From the NCBI GenBank assembly GCA_014728035.1, contig WJMJ01000059.1:62001-126000 (forward strand): a stretch of DNA of 64,000 nt, given 5' to 3'. The notes under the pieces are model-generated. The model was not told where the DNA came from. It ran no database searches and was given only the letters and a program-made list of their open reading frames with translations. The stretch comes from Promethearchaeota archaeon (GTDB lineage: Archaea > Asgardarchaeota > Thorarchaeia > Thorarchaeales > Thorarchaeaceae). Shown one piece after another: positions 16,370-25,150 of this stretch. The translations under genes were made by a program, and so were the position numbers. Positions within the stretch are counted from its first letter, which is position 1; each line of letters begins with the position of its first letter.

Positions 16370-17398
16370 TTCTCCTGATTCTCCTATTTTCCCATCCAGC
16401 TCTATTTCAACACCTAAAATTCTTTGAGCAACCCAGATGTTTGTTTCAAGATGACTTGTAATTTCAGTGATGCCTACCTTACTTGTTCCTTCTGCGAGAG
16501 CTAGATATGGTACTAGCATATCAGCAAGATGTGAATCAACAGCTTTTCTGGTTGATAGTTCGGTAAGCAACTTATTGGCAGCTTCTTTACCTACTTTTTC
16601 AGCAGGTTTACCTTTAGCTCCCAGTGCATCTGCACCAATTCTACATTCTTTATCAGATTCCGCCCAAAGGACGATACCACTACCAGCACCTAAGTGTGGG
16701 TCTTGCCCCTTTTTATAACTTTCAATATTGATGGACACTTTGTCAAACCCCTCACTTAATAAAACCGATTTTGCTGATCTTGCTTGTCTCTCTGCCACAT
16801 GTGAGGGTAGTCTAACACAGTGAGAAATCCCTTTAATTTCAGTGATTTCTCCAAAATTTGCACATTCTATAGGGCTGATTGTTGATACTGGCCGAATTGT
16901 AGTTTTTACAACTCCCCCTCCTTTTGGATAGTGTCCTCTTTTATTCTGGTTGACAGAAATTTCTACTCCTAATTTTTCAATTATTGGAATGAATACATGT
17001 TGTATGTAGTTGATTGGAGGACTCCATGAAACATCTGTCCCTCCTCTTAAATCCAATTCTACTCGTTCTGGTGCTAAAATTGCTACTGGCAGTACAGCCT
17101 GTAGTAATAGAGAAATCGAACCAGCTGTCCCAATATCATAGCTAATAAGACCGCCTTTTCGTGTAGTGGGAACAAACTCAATCGTTTTACTACCAACTTT
17201 GAGCCCTTTTACTTCGGCATCGACCAATCTTGAGATTATTTCTATTCCCGCCATATGCTGTCGACGTAATCCGGGTTTTGAGCGTCCGCTACGTATGTTT
17301 GTTATTCTTACTGGATTCATTGTCAGTGATGCGAGTGCGACAGAAGAACGCAATATCTGTCCTCCTCCTTCCCCATAAGATCCATTTATCTCAATCAT
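16337..17398 (-). CDS. rtcA: RNA 3'-terminal phosphate cyclase
   Basis: 353 residues. It converts RNA 3'-phosphates to 2',3'-cyclic phosphates via an enzyme-AMP intermediate. The start GSYGEGGGQILRSSVALA is the family hallmark; RSGRSKPGLRRQHMAG follows. The catalytic histidine is likely that in VDSHLADMLVPYLALA near residue 290, and HLETNIWVAQRILGVE closes the fold. Its tail overlaps nog1. RNA end repair or tRNA splicing context is sensible given the intron-rich tRNAs nearby, but no direct link is shown. Confidence 0.94.
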   Translation of the reverse strand: MIEINGSYGEGGGQILRSSVALASLTMNPVRITNIRSGRSKPGLRRQHMAGIEIISRLVDAEVKGLKVGSKTIEFVPTTRKGGLISYDIGTAGSISLLLQAVLPVAILAPERVELDLRGGTDVSWSPPINYIQHVFIPIIEKLGVEISVNQNKRGHYPKGGGVVKTTIRPVSTISPIECANFGEITEIKGISHCVRLPSHVAERQARSAKSVLLSEGFDKVSINIESYKKGQDPHLGAGSGIVLWAESDKECRIGADALGAKGKPAEKVGKEAANKLLTELSTRKAVDSHLADMLVPYLALAEGTSKVGITEITSHLETNIWVAQRILGVEIELDGKIGESGELRVHGIGPLS

Positions 17399-17503
17399 TT
17401 TTGTTAGCCTGTTCTATTGAATGGATTGGCCTGTTATGAATCTGGTTCTTGAAACAACACTCAATGCTTATCTATGATACAGCTTATTCCTTACAGGATA
17501 CAA

Positions 17504-18028
17504 ATGCGTTCTCTGTTTGTCGGGCGATTTCAGCCCGTTCATAAAGGACATATCTTTACAATAAAACAAATTCTTGAAACTGGTGAAGATTTAGTAATAG
17601 GTGTTGGAAGCGCTCAGTATTCACATACACCTGATAATCCACTTACTGGTGGAGAGCGTGTGATGCTTCTCAAACGTGCACTGCTTGCAGAGAATCTTCC
17701 TGTTGAGCGAATTGATATTATTCCAATCCCAGATATTCACATTCATCCGTTATGGGTTGCTCACGTTAAGTCACTGACTCCATATTTCGACAAAGCCTAT
17801 ACGCACAATCCTATTGTATCGAGTTTATTGTCTGATGCAGGAGTTCATGTTGACTCAACTGAATTGTTAGAACGTAGTCGTTATAGTGCAAGCCACATTC
17901 GAGATTTAATCCGTTGGAAAAATTCTGATTGGGAGGATTTAGTTCCCACTGCGGTTGCAAAGATGATTAAAGCATATAACATCGATAAACGCATTCAAGC
18001 GATAGGCGAAACAACCCTCAAAAAATAA
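17504..18028 (+). CDS. Nicotinamide-nucleotide adenylyltransferase (archaeal)
   Basis: About 174 residues from ATG 17504. MRSLFVGRFQPVHKGHIFT carries the nucleotidyltransferase HxGH motif, and SRYSASHIRDLI near the end matches the ISSTxIR ATP-phosphate motif. It makes NAD+ from NMN and ATP. An upstream in-frame ATG at 17474 would add ten residues; the internal Met gives the standard archaeal length and start. Short gap, divergent from rtcA. Confidence 0.92.
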   Translation: MRSLFVGRFQPVHKGHIFTIKQILETGEDLVIGVGSAQYSHTPDNPLTGGERVMLLKRALLAENLPVERIDIIPIPDIHIHPLWVAHVKSLTPYFDKAYTHNPIVSSLLSDAGVHVDSTELLERSRYSASHIRDLIRWKNSDWEDLVPTAVAKMIKAYNIDKRIQAIGETTLKK

Positions 18029-18176
18029 CTCTTGTATGATAGAGTTTAAATGTCAACATCATAGACAAAACTGTGGTGAACGATATGCTAGGTGAATACG
18101 TTCCACACGAATAGTAGACTGCTTTTCTGTTCTAGCCAGTTCTCCGTTTTCAGTATTTACACGGAAGGAATACATC

Positions 18177-19661
18177 ATGAATAAGAGTGAAAAAAAGAGT
18201 GATAGCAAGCAGGCCATCTTCGATATTAGCAAGGAAGAAAACTTTCCTGATTGGTACACGGAAATCTGTAAGGTGGCTGAATTAGCAGACATACGATATG
18301 GTGTAAAAGGATTCACGCCTTTTCTGCCTTGGAGTGTCATGTCGATGGAAATCATGTTCGACTTTCTTGAAGAAGCACTTCATAGAAAGGGCCATCTCCC
18401 CATGATTTTTCCAACCGTGATTCCTGAAAGTAATCTCACCAAAGAGGCAGACCACGTTGATGGATTCACACCTCAAGTGTTCTGGATAAAGGATTATGGA
18501 GCAGATGGAGAGCTTGAGGAAAGATTAGCTTTGCGTCCCACTAGTGAAACCGCTTTATATCCTATGTATTCACTGTGGATTCGAAGTTGGCGCGACCTCC
18601 CCCTCAAAAGATATCAAAGAGCTTCAATCTTTCGCTCAGAAGTAAAGAGCACTCGTCCATTTTTGCGAGGACGTGAATTTCTCTGGATTGAAAGTCACAA
18701 TGTCTTTGCTTCTCATGATGAGGCAAAAGACCAAGTCATGGAAGACCTTGAAACCACAAAGGAAATTGTTACTGGTATCTATGGTGTGCCTGTTATGGTT
18801 TTTAAGAGAACACAATGGGATAAGTTTCCTGGGGGTCTTAATACGTACGCTGCTGACACTCTGATGCCTGATGGTAAGGTAATTCAATTACCATCTACTC
18901 ATGACCTTGGTGATAACTTCGCAAGAGCATTTGATATTCAATATCTTGATGAGAATAACGAAACTAGATATGCATATCAGACCTGTTATGGGCCGGCCAT
19001 CTCAAGAATCTATGGTGCGATGATCTCAGTACATGGTGATGATAAAGGGCTAAGATTACCATATACAGTTGCTCCATATCAGGTTATCATTGTTCCAATA
19101 TACAAATCAAAGAACGAAGCAGAAGTTATGGAATTTGCCAGAAAGATAGAATCTGAATTACATGAGGCTGGAATACGTGTCTATCTCGATGCACGAGATA
19201 CTACTCCAGGATGGAAGTATAATTTCTGGGAGATGAAAGGTGCACCAATTCGGGTTCATATTGGGCCCAGAGAAGTCCGAGATGACAAGGTTATGCTTTT
19301 CCGTCGTGATCTTATGAAACGCGAACCTGTTTCATCCACTGGCCTGATAGAAGAAATCAAGCAGCTTGGTGAAGCAATTGACAAGACCCTTCTTGAACAA
19401 GCCGAATCCAAGTTTGAAGGTCTTGTTGTAGATGCTGATTCAATTGGCACCATTATTGATGCATTGGACAAAGGTAAGATAGCTCGTGTAGAGTTCTGTT
19501 CGACCGATATGGATGGATATGATTGTGCTGGACGAATTGAAGAACGTACTAGTGGAGAAATTCGTGGTACAAGAATTGATACAGATGAATCACCCCAAGG
19601 CGTTTGTGTGATATGTGGGAAAGTTGCTAAAGAGATCGTATACATTGCTAGGTCGTACTAA
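18177..19661 (+). CDS. proS: Prolyl-tRNA synthetase (archaeal/eukaryotic type)
   Basis: 494 residues, class II synthetase. Motif 2 is around FRSEVKSTRPFLRGREFLWIE (two parts) and motif 3 near GDDKGLRLPYTVAPYQV, followed by the anticodon domain and the C-terminal zinc-binding domain with CSTDMDGYDC and CVICGKV, ending in the conserved Tyr (IARSY). This C-terminal extension marks the eukaryote-like ProS. GGAAGG Shine-Dalgarno before ATG 18177; a strong terminator follows. Confidence 0.96.
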   Translation: MNKSEKKSDSKQAIFDISKEENFPDWYTEICKVAELADIRYGVKGFTPFLPWSVMSMEIMFDFLEEALHRKGHLPMIFPTVIPESNLTKEADHVDGFTPQVFWIKDYGADGELEERLALRPTSETALYPMYSLWIRSWRDLPLKRYQRASIFRSEVKSTRPFLRGREFLWIESHNVFASHDEAKDQVMEDLETTKEIVTGIYGVPVMVFKRTQWDKFPGGLNTYAADTLMPDGKVIQLPSTHDLGDNFARAFDIQYLDENNETRYAYQTCYGPAISRIYGAMISVHGDDKGLRLPYTVAPYQVIIVPIYKSKNEAEVMEFARKIESELHEAGIRVYLDARDTTPGWKYNFWEMKGAPIRVHIGPREVRDDKVMLFRRDLMKREPVSSTGLIEEIKQLGEAIDKTLLEQAESKFEGLVVDADSIGTIIDALDKGKIARVEFCSTDMDGYDCAGRIEERTSGEIRGTRIDTDESPQGVCVICGKVAKEIVYIARSY

Positions 19662-19667
19662 ACTGAA

Positions 19668-19705
19668 AAAATCATGGTCATTGTACCATGATTTTGCTTT
19701 TTCTT
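19668..19705 (+). terminator. Intrinsic-type terminator after proS
   Basis: A perfect 11-bp stem AAAATCATGGT/ACCATGATTTT (19668-19678 with 19685-19695, six-base loop) is followed by GCTTTTTCTTT, immediately after the proS stop. Confidence 0.85.
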
Positions 19706-19761
19706 TCAATCAGCTATCTTAAGTGCAGGAATGGTTGCATTATATGGTGGCGGTTATTGGA

Positions 19762-20748
19762 ATGATGAAAGTGTTAGTGCCATACGATGATGAAGAATTG
19801 CTTGAAATAATGCATGAAATTCTCGATGGGCACGCAGAAATCATCCAATCTTCTCGTGATATAGACTCTATGCTAGAAGCTGGAAGTGATGTAGAAATAG
19901 TAACTTCTGGTAGAGTTCATGGCGAATTCATTCGCAAGTCACCTCATCTAAGACTAATCCACTCTTTTGGTGCAGGAGTGAATAATATTGATGCAAGTGC
20001 GGTTTTAGAACAGGATGACCTTATCGTATGTAATTGCCATGTGAATGCAGTTGAGGTCGCAGAATATGCTATTATGCTCTTGCTTTCTGTTGCAAAGAAT
20101 ATCATTATCAACGATAGAACACTGCGTCGTGGTGATTGGACCTATGGGTGGGCAGGACCACGTCCAAATATCGAGATTAGAAACAAGGTCTGCCTAATCA
20201 TTGGGCTAGGAAACATTGGTTCTGAGATAGCCAAGAGATTGAGTTGTTTCAATTTGACATTAATTGGCGTCACACATAGTGGAAACAGCTCACATGACCA
20301 TCTGGTCAATCAAGTAGTATCAATTAACGACCTCTCTCCTCACTTAGAGGAAGCTGATTTTGTTATATTATCTCTCCCTCTTACTAAAGAAACTCGCAAT
20401 CTAGTTGATACGGACTTCATATCCAAGATGAAATCTTCAAGTATCTTGATTAATATTTCTCGGGGTGGGATTGTAGATGAATCAGCTCTCTATAAAGCTC
20501 TTGATAGTGGTGCCATATTTGGAGCTGGAATTGACGTCTGGTGGGAGTATCCATCAAAAAGAGGTGGCACTGCTTATCCTTCAAACACTCCATTTCACGA
20601 ATTAGATTCTGTAGTTATGTCTCCTCATCGAGCTGCTTATTCTGAAAATATTCAGGAAGACCAGATTCGATTTGTTGCTGAGAATGTTCTTCGTTTCATA
20701 AAAGGTGAATCACCTCATAATATCGTTGATATGACAAAAGGCTACTGA
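19762..20748 (+). CDS. D-isomer 2-hydroxyacid dehydrogenase
   Basis: About 328 residues. NAD-binding motif LIIGLGNIGSEIAKRL lies near residue 146. The family's catalytic Arg (NISRGGIVDESAL), the Glu region (IDVWWEYP) and the His (MSPHRAAYS) are all present. The precise substrate, such as phosphoglycerate, glyoxylate or another 2-oxoacid, cannot be told; no ACT domain is present, which argues against a regulated SerA. In-frame starts at GTG 19723 and ATG 19744 exist; ATG 19762 starts right at the first beta strand (MMKVLVPYDDEE) and is preferred. Confidence 0.85.
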   Translation: MMKVLVPYDDEELLEIMHEILDGHAEIIQSSRDIDSMLEAGSDVEIVTSGRVHGEFIRKSPHLRLIHSFGAGVNNIDASAVLEQDDLIVCNCHVNAVEVAEYAIMLLLSVAKNIIINDRTLRRGDWTYGWAGPRPNIEIRNKVCLIIGLGNIGSEIAKRLSCFNLTLIGVTHSGNSSHDHLVNQVVSINDLSPHLEEADFVILSLPLTKETRNLVDTDFISKMKSSSILINISRGGIVDESALYKALDSGAIFGAGIDVWWEYPSKRGGTAYPSNTPFHELDSVVMSPHRAAYSENIQEDQIRFVAENVLRFIKGESPHNIVDMTKGY

Positions 20749-20900
20749 CTCGTAGTAAAACGCGCCAAGTTGCTAATGGAGATAGTAGTTTATGTATACA
20801 TTGCAACTAAATTGTTGATGCGGCGATAAAATGAAGTCTTTGAAATTGGCAGTGCAGACTCATTTTTCACGAGAGTCAACGTTTAAAGGCAGATTGTGAA

Positions 20901-23123
20901 GTGAGCAGCGAAAGCCGCGATTCAGAGGAATCGAGAGTGAGTATAACAAATCTTTCCGAAATTCCTGGTGTTGGAGATAAGATCCAACAACTACTGGTTG
21001 ACCACTTTGGTAGTGAAACAGTAGCATTGAAAGTAGTATTAGATTCAAGAGTAGATTTAGTTGCAGCAGCCCCCGGAATCGGGGATAAACAAGCTATCAA
21101 TATAGTTAAAGCTGCATATGAGTATCAGTTCGGAGTAACTTCGAATCTGATTTTACGCAGCACAGATTCTCGGAAAATCTTTGAACAGACCCTAGATATT
21201 TTGCGTGGATATGCGAATACTCCATATGCAAAAGATAAGCTGATACTCTATTTCCCTCTACCTCCTGAGAAGATTGATGAGATTCACTCAAGGCAGGAGT
21301 ATTTCGCAGATGCTACTGAGATTGCTAGAAGTCTATCTGATGAACAGAGACATGTCATGAAGCAAAATCTTAGTCATATTCGTGGTCTATATCGACGCAT
21401 CAAACCCCGCCGCATCGAAGGAAGAGTCATTCTAACAAACGACGAGAATGTGTTTGACACACTGATTTCTGAAGGCATCGACAAGTGGTGTCCGGTTTAT
21501 GTTCTTAGTGAAGGTGAAAGAGCTATTGATTATGCACAAGGGTATGATTTGGTTATATTCATCTCTCCCTTAGGAATTTATGACGAATCAATAGATATGC
21601 TGGATAATGTCGAAGTGTTTGGAAAAGATTGGTCTCTTGGTGATGTATTGCCAGAGATGACTGTTGGTTTTTATGCACGTAACTATCGTGTGATTGATGC
21701 ATCCTGCAAACTTGCCGAAGTATTTTCAGAGCTAAAACTGAACAAATCTATGAAGACTTTTATTGACGGATTGGACTTTGAAAAGCTCTCTAGAGTTGGA
21801 GAAATTCTGGAGAATCTTAATGAGGATGGTGAAATTGCCCAAGGGGTTGATTCAACTCTTGACCGTTTTAGAAAAGCAGTAAAAGCATATCCAACCGCAA
21901 TTGCTGAGGTTGAAGCCTGGTTAAATGAGGAGATAACTACACGGATATCTCAGAGTCAGGTGACACTAGGTGGACAACAAATCATCACAATTCTTCAATC
22001 TGCAGATGCCGAAGGTGCTGAAACTGGGAGTCTTCGTAACATGCTGCCTGCTGATATTGTTGAAACCTTCAGTAGTACTGTTTCAGAAGCAGAAGATAAG
22101 CTAGTTCAGATGTTGGGATTAACACCACGAGAAGCCGACTGGGTTACAGGTATTATCAGCGAAGAGATAACCCTTCCCGTTAACTTGATTCCTCTTCAGA
22201 TGAATAATCTTGAAGATCGTCTAAGGCGTAAATTTGCAGATCGTCAATTTCTGTTGAGCAAAAAATTCGCTGGCGAATTGGAAGGTCTAAGAGATATCGT
22301 CACTGTTGCTGTTCAGACCTTGCTAGAATTCGACTTATTTCTATCTGTTGGCCTATTTGCAAGGGATTTCAATCTACAAAAACCTGATATTTCTCTTGAG
22401 TATCAGGGCATCGGAATCCAGAATGCGACAAATCTATTCCTCGCAGAAAGTATGATGAAGGGCAAACATGGGACAGTGCAACCCATTGATTATGCAATTG
22501 GTACAAGTCCTTTTATGCCCCAAGGCACCAATGGAGAGAATTGTGCTATCTTATCAGGTGCTAACAGTGGTGGTAAAACCACTACCATTCAGACCATTGC
22601 TCAGATAGTTACTCTAGCTCAAGCTGGATTTCCTGTTCCAGCTGAAGTCGCATATCTTCCCGTTTTTGAAGAGATTTATTTCTTCTATAAGAGTCGTGGA
22701 ATGGTAAGTGCAGGTGCATTTGAAACCACACTCAAACAGTTTGCAGAGATTGTGATATCTGATAAATCAAAATTAGCACTTTTTGACGAGATTGAGGCAA
22801 TAACTGAACCTGGTAGTGCAGCTAATGTTATTGCTGGGCTTATAGAAATACTACAGGAAGATCCCCGAAGTTCAACTATCCTCTGTAGTCATCTTGCACG
22901 AGAGATTCGTGAGGTGACAAAAGTACCTGTTCGTATAGATGGTATTGAAGCTAGAGGACTGGATGAGGACTTAGAGCTAATTGTTGACCGTACACCTCGT
23001 TTTGGTCATCTGGCAAGAAGTACCCCTGAACTTATTGTTGAAAGGTTGGCAAAGAAATCCCGCGGAAAGAAACAAGAAGTGTACATGAAAATCCTTGAAA
23101 ATTTAGGTGACTCCCGACATTAA
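20901..23123 (+). CDS. MutS-like ATPase with N-terminal helix-hairpin-helix
   Basis: 740 residues. Residues about 15-75 hold tandem helix-hairpin-helix motifs (SEIPGVGDKIQQLL and AAAPGIGDKQAINIV) for DNA binding; a long helical core follows, then the MutS ATPase with Walker A GANSGGKTTT (near residue 553) and Walker B LALFDEIEAI (near 625), and SHLARE near 660. No mismatch-recognition domain or Smr domain is visible. This is the archaeal MutS2/MutS5-like group, probably acting on branched DNA or recombination rather than classical mismatch repair. Start is GTG 20901. Confidence 0.85.
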   Translation: MSSESRDSEESRVSITNLSEIPGVGDKIQQLLVDHFGSETVALKVVLDSRVDLVAAAPGIGDKQAINIVKAAYEYQFGVTSNLILRSTDSRKIFEQTLDILRGYANTPYAKDKLILYFPLPPEKIDEIHSRQEYFADATEIARSLSDEQRHVMKQNLSHIRGLYRRIKPRRIEGRVILTNDENVFDTLISEGIDKWCPVYVLSEGERAIDYAQGYDLVIFISPLGIYDESIDMLDNVEVFGKDWSLGDVLPEMTVGFYARNYRVIDASCKLAEVFSELKLNKSMKTFIDGLDFEKLSRVGEILENLNEDGEIAQGVDSTLDRFRKAVKAYPTAIAEVEAWLNEEITTRISQSQVTLGGQQIITILQSADAEGAETGSLRNMLPADIVETFSSTVSEAEDKLVQMLGLTPREADWVTGIISEEITLPVNLIPLQMNNLEDRLRRKFADRQFLLSKKFAGELEGLRDIVTVAVQTLLEFDLFLSVGLFARDFNLQKPDISLEYQGIGIQNATNLFLAESMMKGKHGTVQPIDYAIGTSPFMPQGTNGENCAILSGANSGGKTTTIQTIAQIVTLAQAGFPVPAEVAYLPVFEEIYFFYKSRGMVSAGAFETTLKQFAEIVISDKSKLALFDEIEAITEPGSAANVIAGLIEILQEDPRSSTILCSHLAREIREVTKVPVRIDGIEARGLDEDLELIVDRTPRFGHLARSTPELIVERLAKKSRGKKQEVYMKILENLGDSRH

Positions 23124-23152
23124 GGAAACATCTGTTAATAAGAGGGAAATAC

Positions 23153-23725
23153 ATGCAGCGAGTACTTGTATTTGGTGACACACACATCCCCACAAGAAAA
23201 AAATCTATCCCTCTCAAGTTCTATAGGCATATTGAGAAAACTGAATATGATATGGCATTAGTGACAGGTGATATTGTTAGAGAAAGTGACCTTCTCAAGG
23301 TCATTCCTCCATTGCCCCGTTCATACATTGTGAAAGGTAACATGGATTATGCTTATGGTCGAAATTTTCATGAAACGATACAGATTGACGAGTTCAAGTT
23401 CTTGTTACTCCATGGTACTCAATTAAGTCCTCGCGGAAACATCAAACAACTCAATGATATCTTGGATAATGTTGGTGGGGATATCGCAGTCCATGGACAT
23501 ACTCATATTGCTGCAATAGATCGATATCAAAATAAGTTGTTTTTGAATCCGGGTACTCTCTCAGGTGCTGCTGGTATATCCTCTGGAAAAACAGAAGCAA
23601 GTTTTTTAGAGCTAGAAGTTGAAAATTCACAACTCACGGTGATTTTACATCGAACTGATTCAGATTTACCAGAATTATCAAAACTACGGTTTTTTAAGGA
23701 GGACGGACAAATTGTTCCAGGATAG
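23153..23725 (+). CDS. YfcE/MJ0936-type metallophosphoesterase
   Basis: 190 residues with all calcineurin-fold motifs: FGDTH (residues 7-11), TGDIV (about 38-42), KGNMD (about 62-66), LLHG (about 84-87) and HGHTH (about 107-111), which bind two metals. Archaeal relatives are phosphodiesterases; the retromer protein Vps29 has the same fold, of interest in an Asgard genome, but the intact metal site favours an enzyme. GAGGG Shine-Dalgarno; 29 bases behind the MutS-like gene, so likely in one operon. It ends one base from the convergent next gene. Confidence 0.85.
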   Translation: MQRVLVFGDTHIPTRKKSIPLKFYRHIEKTEYDMALVTGDIVRESDLLKVIPPLPRSYIVKGNMDYAYGRNFHETIQIDEFKFLLLHGTQLSPRGNIKQLNDILDNVGGDIAVHGHTHIAAIDRYQNKLFLNPGTLSGAAGISSGKTEASFLELEVENSQLTVILHRTDSDLPELSKLRFFKEDGQIVPG

Positions 23726-23726
23726 A

Positions 23727-24329
23727 TTATTTGGTTCCCCATGGGTCCGGGCTTAAGAGATACATGAGGAGTCTTTTCAAAACATTGTTACTTTTCTCCA
23801 ATGCTTTTTCTGCAAGTTCTTCTTTGTCGAATTTCTTAGTATCTTCCGATTTTTTAAACCTTCCAAGAAACCCTGATGCGTCCGAATCACTTTCAATATT
23901 TTTAGGCATCACTCTTTGAATCTCTTCTATTGGATAGATATCTCTGGTGAATTTGAGACTCTTGAAAAATGCGTAGACTGTTGATTTAATGATTTTTTCT
24001 TCCTGCGTGTCTGAAGACATCTTTTTGATTATACTGTACGATCTTTGTCTTAATGCTTCAGCAACAACTGATTGTACAGTTTCTGCGAGTGTTCTATTTT
24101 GACCACATGAAACTCCAATTTTAATCATTAACATTCTAATACGATCTAATATTACTCCTACTCTGATTCCGACAAACGGCTTTCCTCTCATCGATGCTCT
24201 CCAGTCATCATATGCATCGTTGATTCGATGGAGGTCTCCAAGATAGTTCTTTACTTGTTTGTAGTCAGCTGGAGGTATGAGTGGGCACCAAACATCCATT
24301 GGTATTTTGTCACCGTCCCGAGATGGCAT
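23727..24329 (-). CDS. Hypothetical helical protein
   Basis: 200 residues that I do not recognise. Mostly helical and basic in the middle (GIRVGVILDRIRMLMIKIGVS), with a charged linker rich in Ser/Asp/Lys around residues 145-170 and a final amphipathic helix (SNNVLKRLLMYLLSP). No signal peptide, membrane segment or metal motif. Convergent with the phosphoesterase with a one-base gap and divergent from the TIGR04076 gene. Confidence 0.6.
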   Translation of the reverse strand: MPSRDGDKIPMDVWCPLIPPADYKQVKNYLGDLHRINDAYDDWRASMRGKPFVGIRVGVILDRIRMLMIKIGVSCGQNRTLAETVQSVVAEALRQRSYSIIKKMSSDTQEEKIIKSTVYAFFKSLKFTRDIYPIEEIQRVMPKNIESDSDASGFLGRFKKSEDTKKFDKEELAEKALEKSNNVLKRLLMYLLSPDPWGTK

Positions 24330-24435
24330 AGTTGTTCTCTTGTGTCATCTTGTTTTGAGTATTATCAGTCTGTACCTCCCTTTGCTCTATTCGCTTGTTT
24401 TAAACATCTCTTTATCATATTCATATCTGATTAGT

Positions 24436-24702
24436 ATGACTTGGAAAGTAAAGATTGAAATTGTTGATATACTTGGTTCTGGAAAATGTTCTGTTAGACA
24501 ACAGGTTGGAGACGTGTTCTATTATCCCGAAGACCGGGGGAATATCTGTCCCAGTGCGTTTCACATCCTCTATCCTTGGATTTTGGTCATGCAGTCTGGA
24601 GGTAATCTCTATGTTGATGATGAAGATAGTATTTCCTTAGGCTGTGCAGATTTCAAACATCAAGTGGTATTCCGGCTGACTAGAACTCTTATTAATGACT
24701 GA
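24436..24702 (+). CDS. TIGR04076 family protein
   Basis: 89 residues from ATG 24436. The pattern VKIEIVDILGSGKCSVRQQVGD (in two parts), then CPSAFHILYPWILVMQSGG and a closing FKHQVVFRLTR, matches the small TIGR04076 family of archaea and anaerobic bacteria, which has no assigned function. Conserved Cys residues at GKCS, ICPSA and GCAD are kept. A longer frame reaches back to 24277 but lacks family similarity and overlaps the divergent gene, so the later ATG is used. Confidence 0.75.
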   Translation: MTWKVKIEIVDILGSGKCSVRQQVGDVFYYPEDRGNICPSAFHILYPWILVMQSGGNLYVDDEDSISLGCADFKHQVVFRLTRTLIND

Positions 24703-24919
24703 TTCTGTAAAAGTTGACTATTTGAACACGTGTTCCAACAATCAGTCTATTCTAACAGGATTTTTTATTCCTCAGTGTGAATTACATGTCATAGGAAATG
24801 AAATCAGCAGTTTGATTCCTCTTGGTATTCATTCTTTTGTTGTAATTCTTGTCTTAGCGAAATATGGTCTTACTTTCTTGGAGATGAAAGAAAAGATATC
24901 CCCATCCTCAACTCTCTAA
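24695..24919 (+). CDS. Doubtful small hypothetical protein
   Basis: A 74-codon frame overlapping the TIGR04076 stop by eight bases. The middle (LIPLGIHSFVVILVLAKYGLTFL) could be one membrane helix. No family recognised, no Shine-Dalgarno beyond coding sequence. Its position as a coupled downstream gene is the only support; it may be noise. Confidence 0.25.
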   Translation: MTDSVKVDYLNTCSNNQSILTGFFIPQCELHVIGNEISSLIPLGIHSFVVILVLAKYGLTFLEMKEKISPSSTL

Positions 24920-24969
24920 GTTCCAATCGCAATGTTAATATTGCTATCGTACCGCACCCTCGTTACAGT

Positions 24970-25100
24970 GCCATCGTGGCTCAGTCGGTAGATGTTGTTC
25001 TGAGAACAACAACCGAAAGCGACAGCCTGTTATCTTTCGATCGGCTGGTCGAGAGCCAGACAGTTGTTGGTCGGAGGTTCGAGCCCTCCCGATGGCGCCA
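24970..25100 (+). tRNA. tRNA-Asn(GUU) with two introns
   Basis: Acceptor GCCATCG/CGATGGC, discriminator G and an encoded CCA. Intron 1 (24992-25017, 26 nt) interrupts the D-stem at 22/23 and forms an ideal bulge-helix-bulge: helix CGGT/ACCG (24986-24989, 25012-25015), bulges AGA and AAA, inner stem TGTTGTT/AACAACA. Intron 2 (25033-25061, 29 nt) is at 37/38: bulges TAT and ACA, helix partly paired (CTG/CAG). Removal gives D-stem GCTC/GAGC, anticodon stem ACAGC/GTTGT, loop CTGTTAA with anticodon GTT at 25029-25031, and T-arm GGAGG TTCGAGC CCTCC. Confidence 0.92.
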
Positions 25101-25150
25101 CTACTTATCAAGTATTTTATATTGCTTATACCAGGTGCGGTTGAATGCGA

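Noticed and set aside
24991..25011. Reading the hairpin TGTTGTT-CTGAG-AACAACA as the anticodon arm of a tRNA-Gln (CTG)
   Set aside because: It leaves the D-stem unpaired and the downstream stem unmatched. Treating it as a D-arm intron restores every stem and yields tRNA-Asn with G discriminator and CCA.
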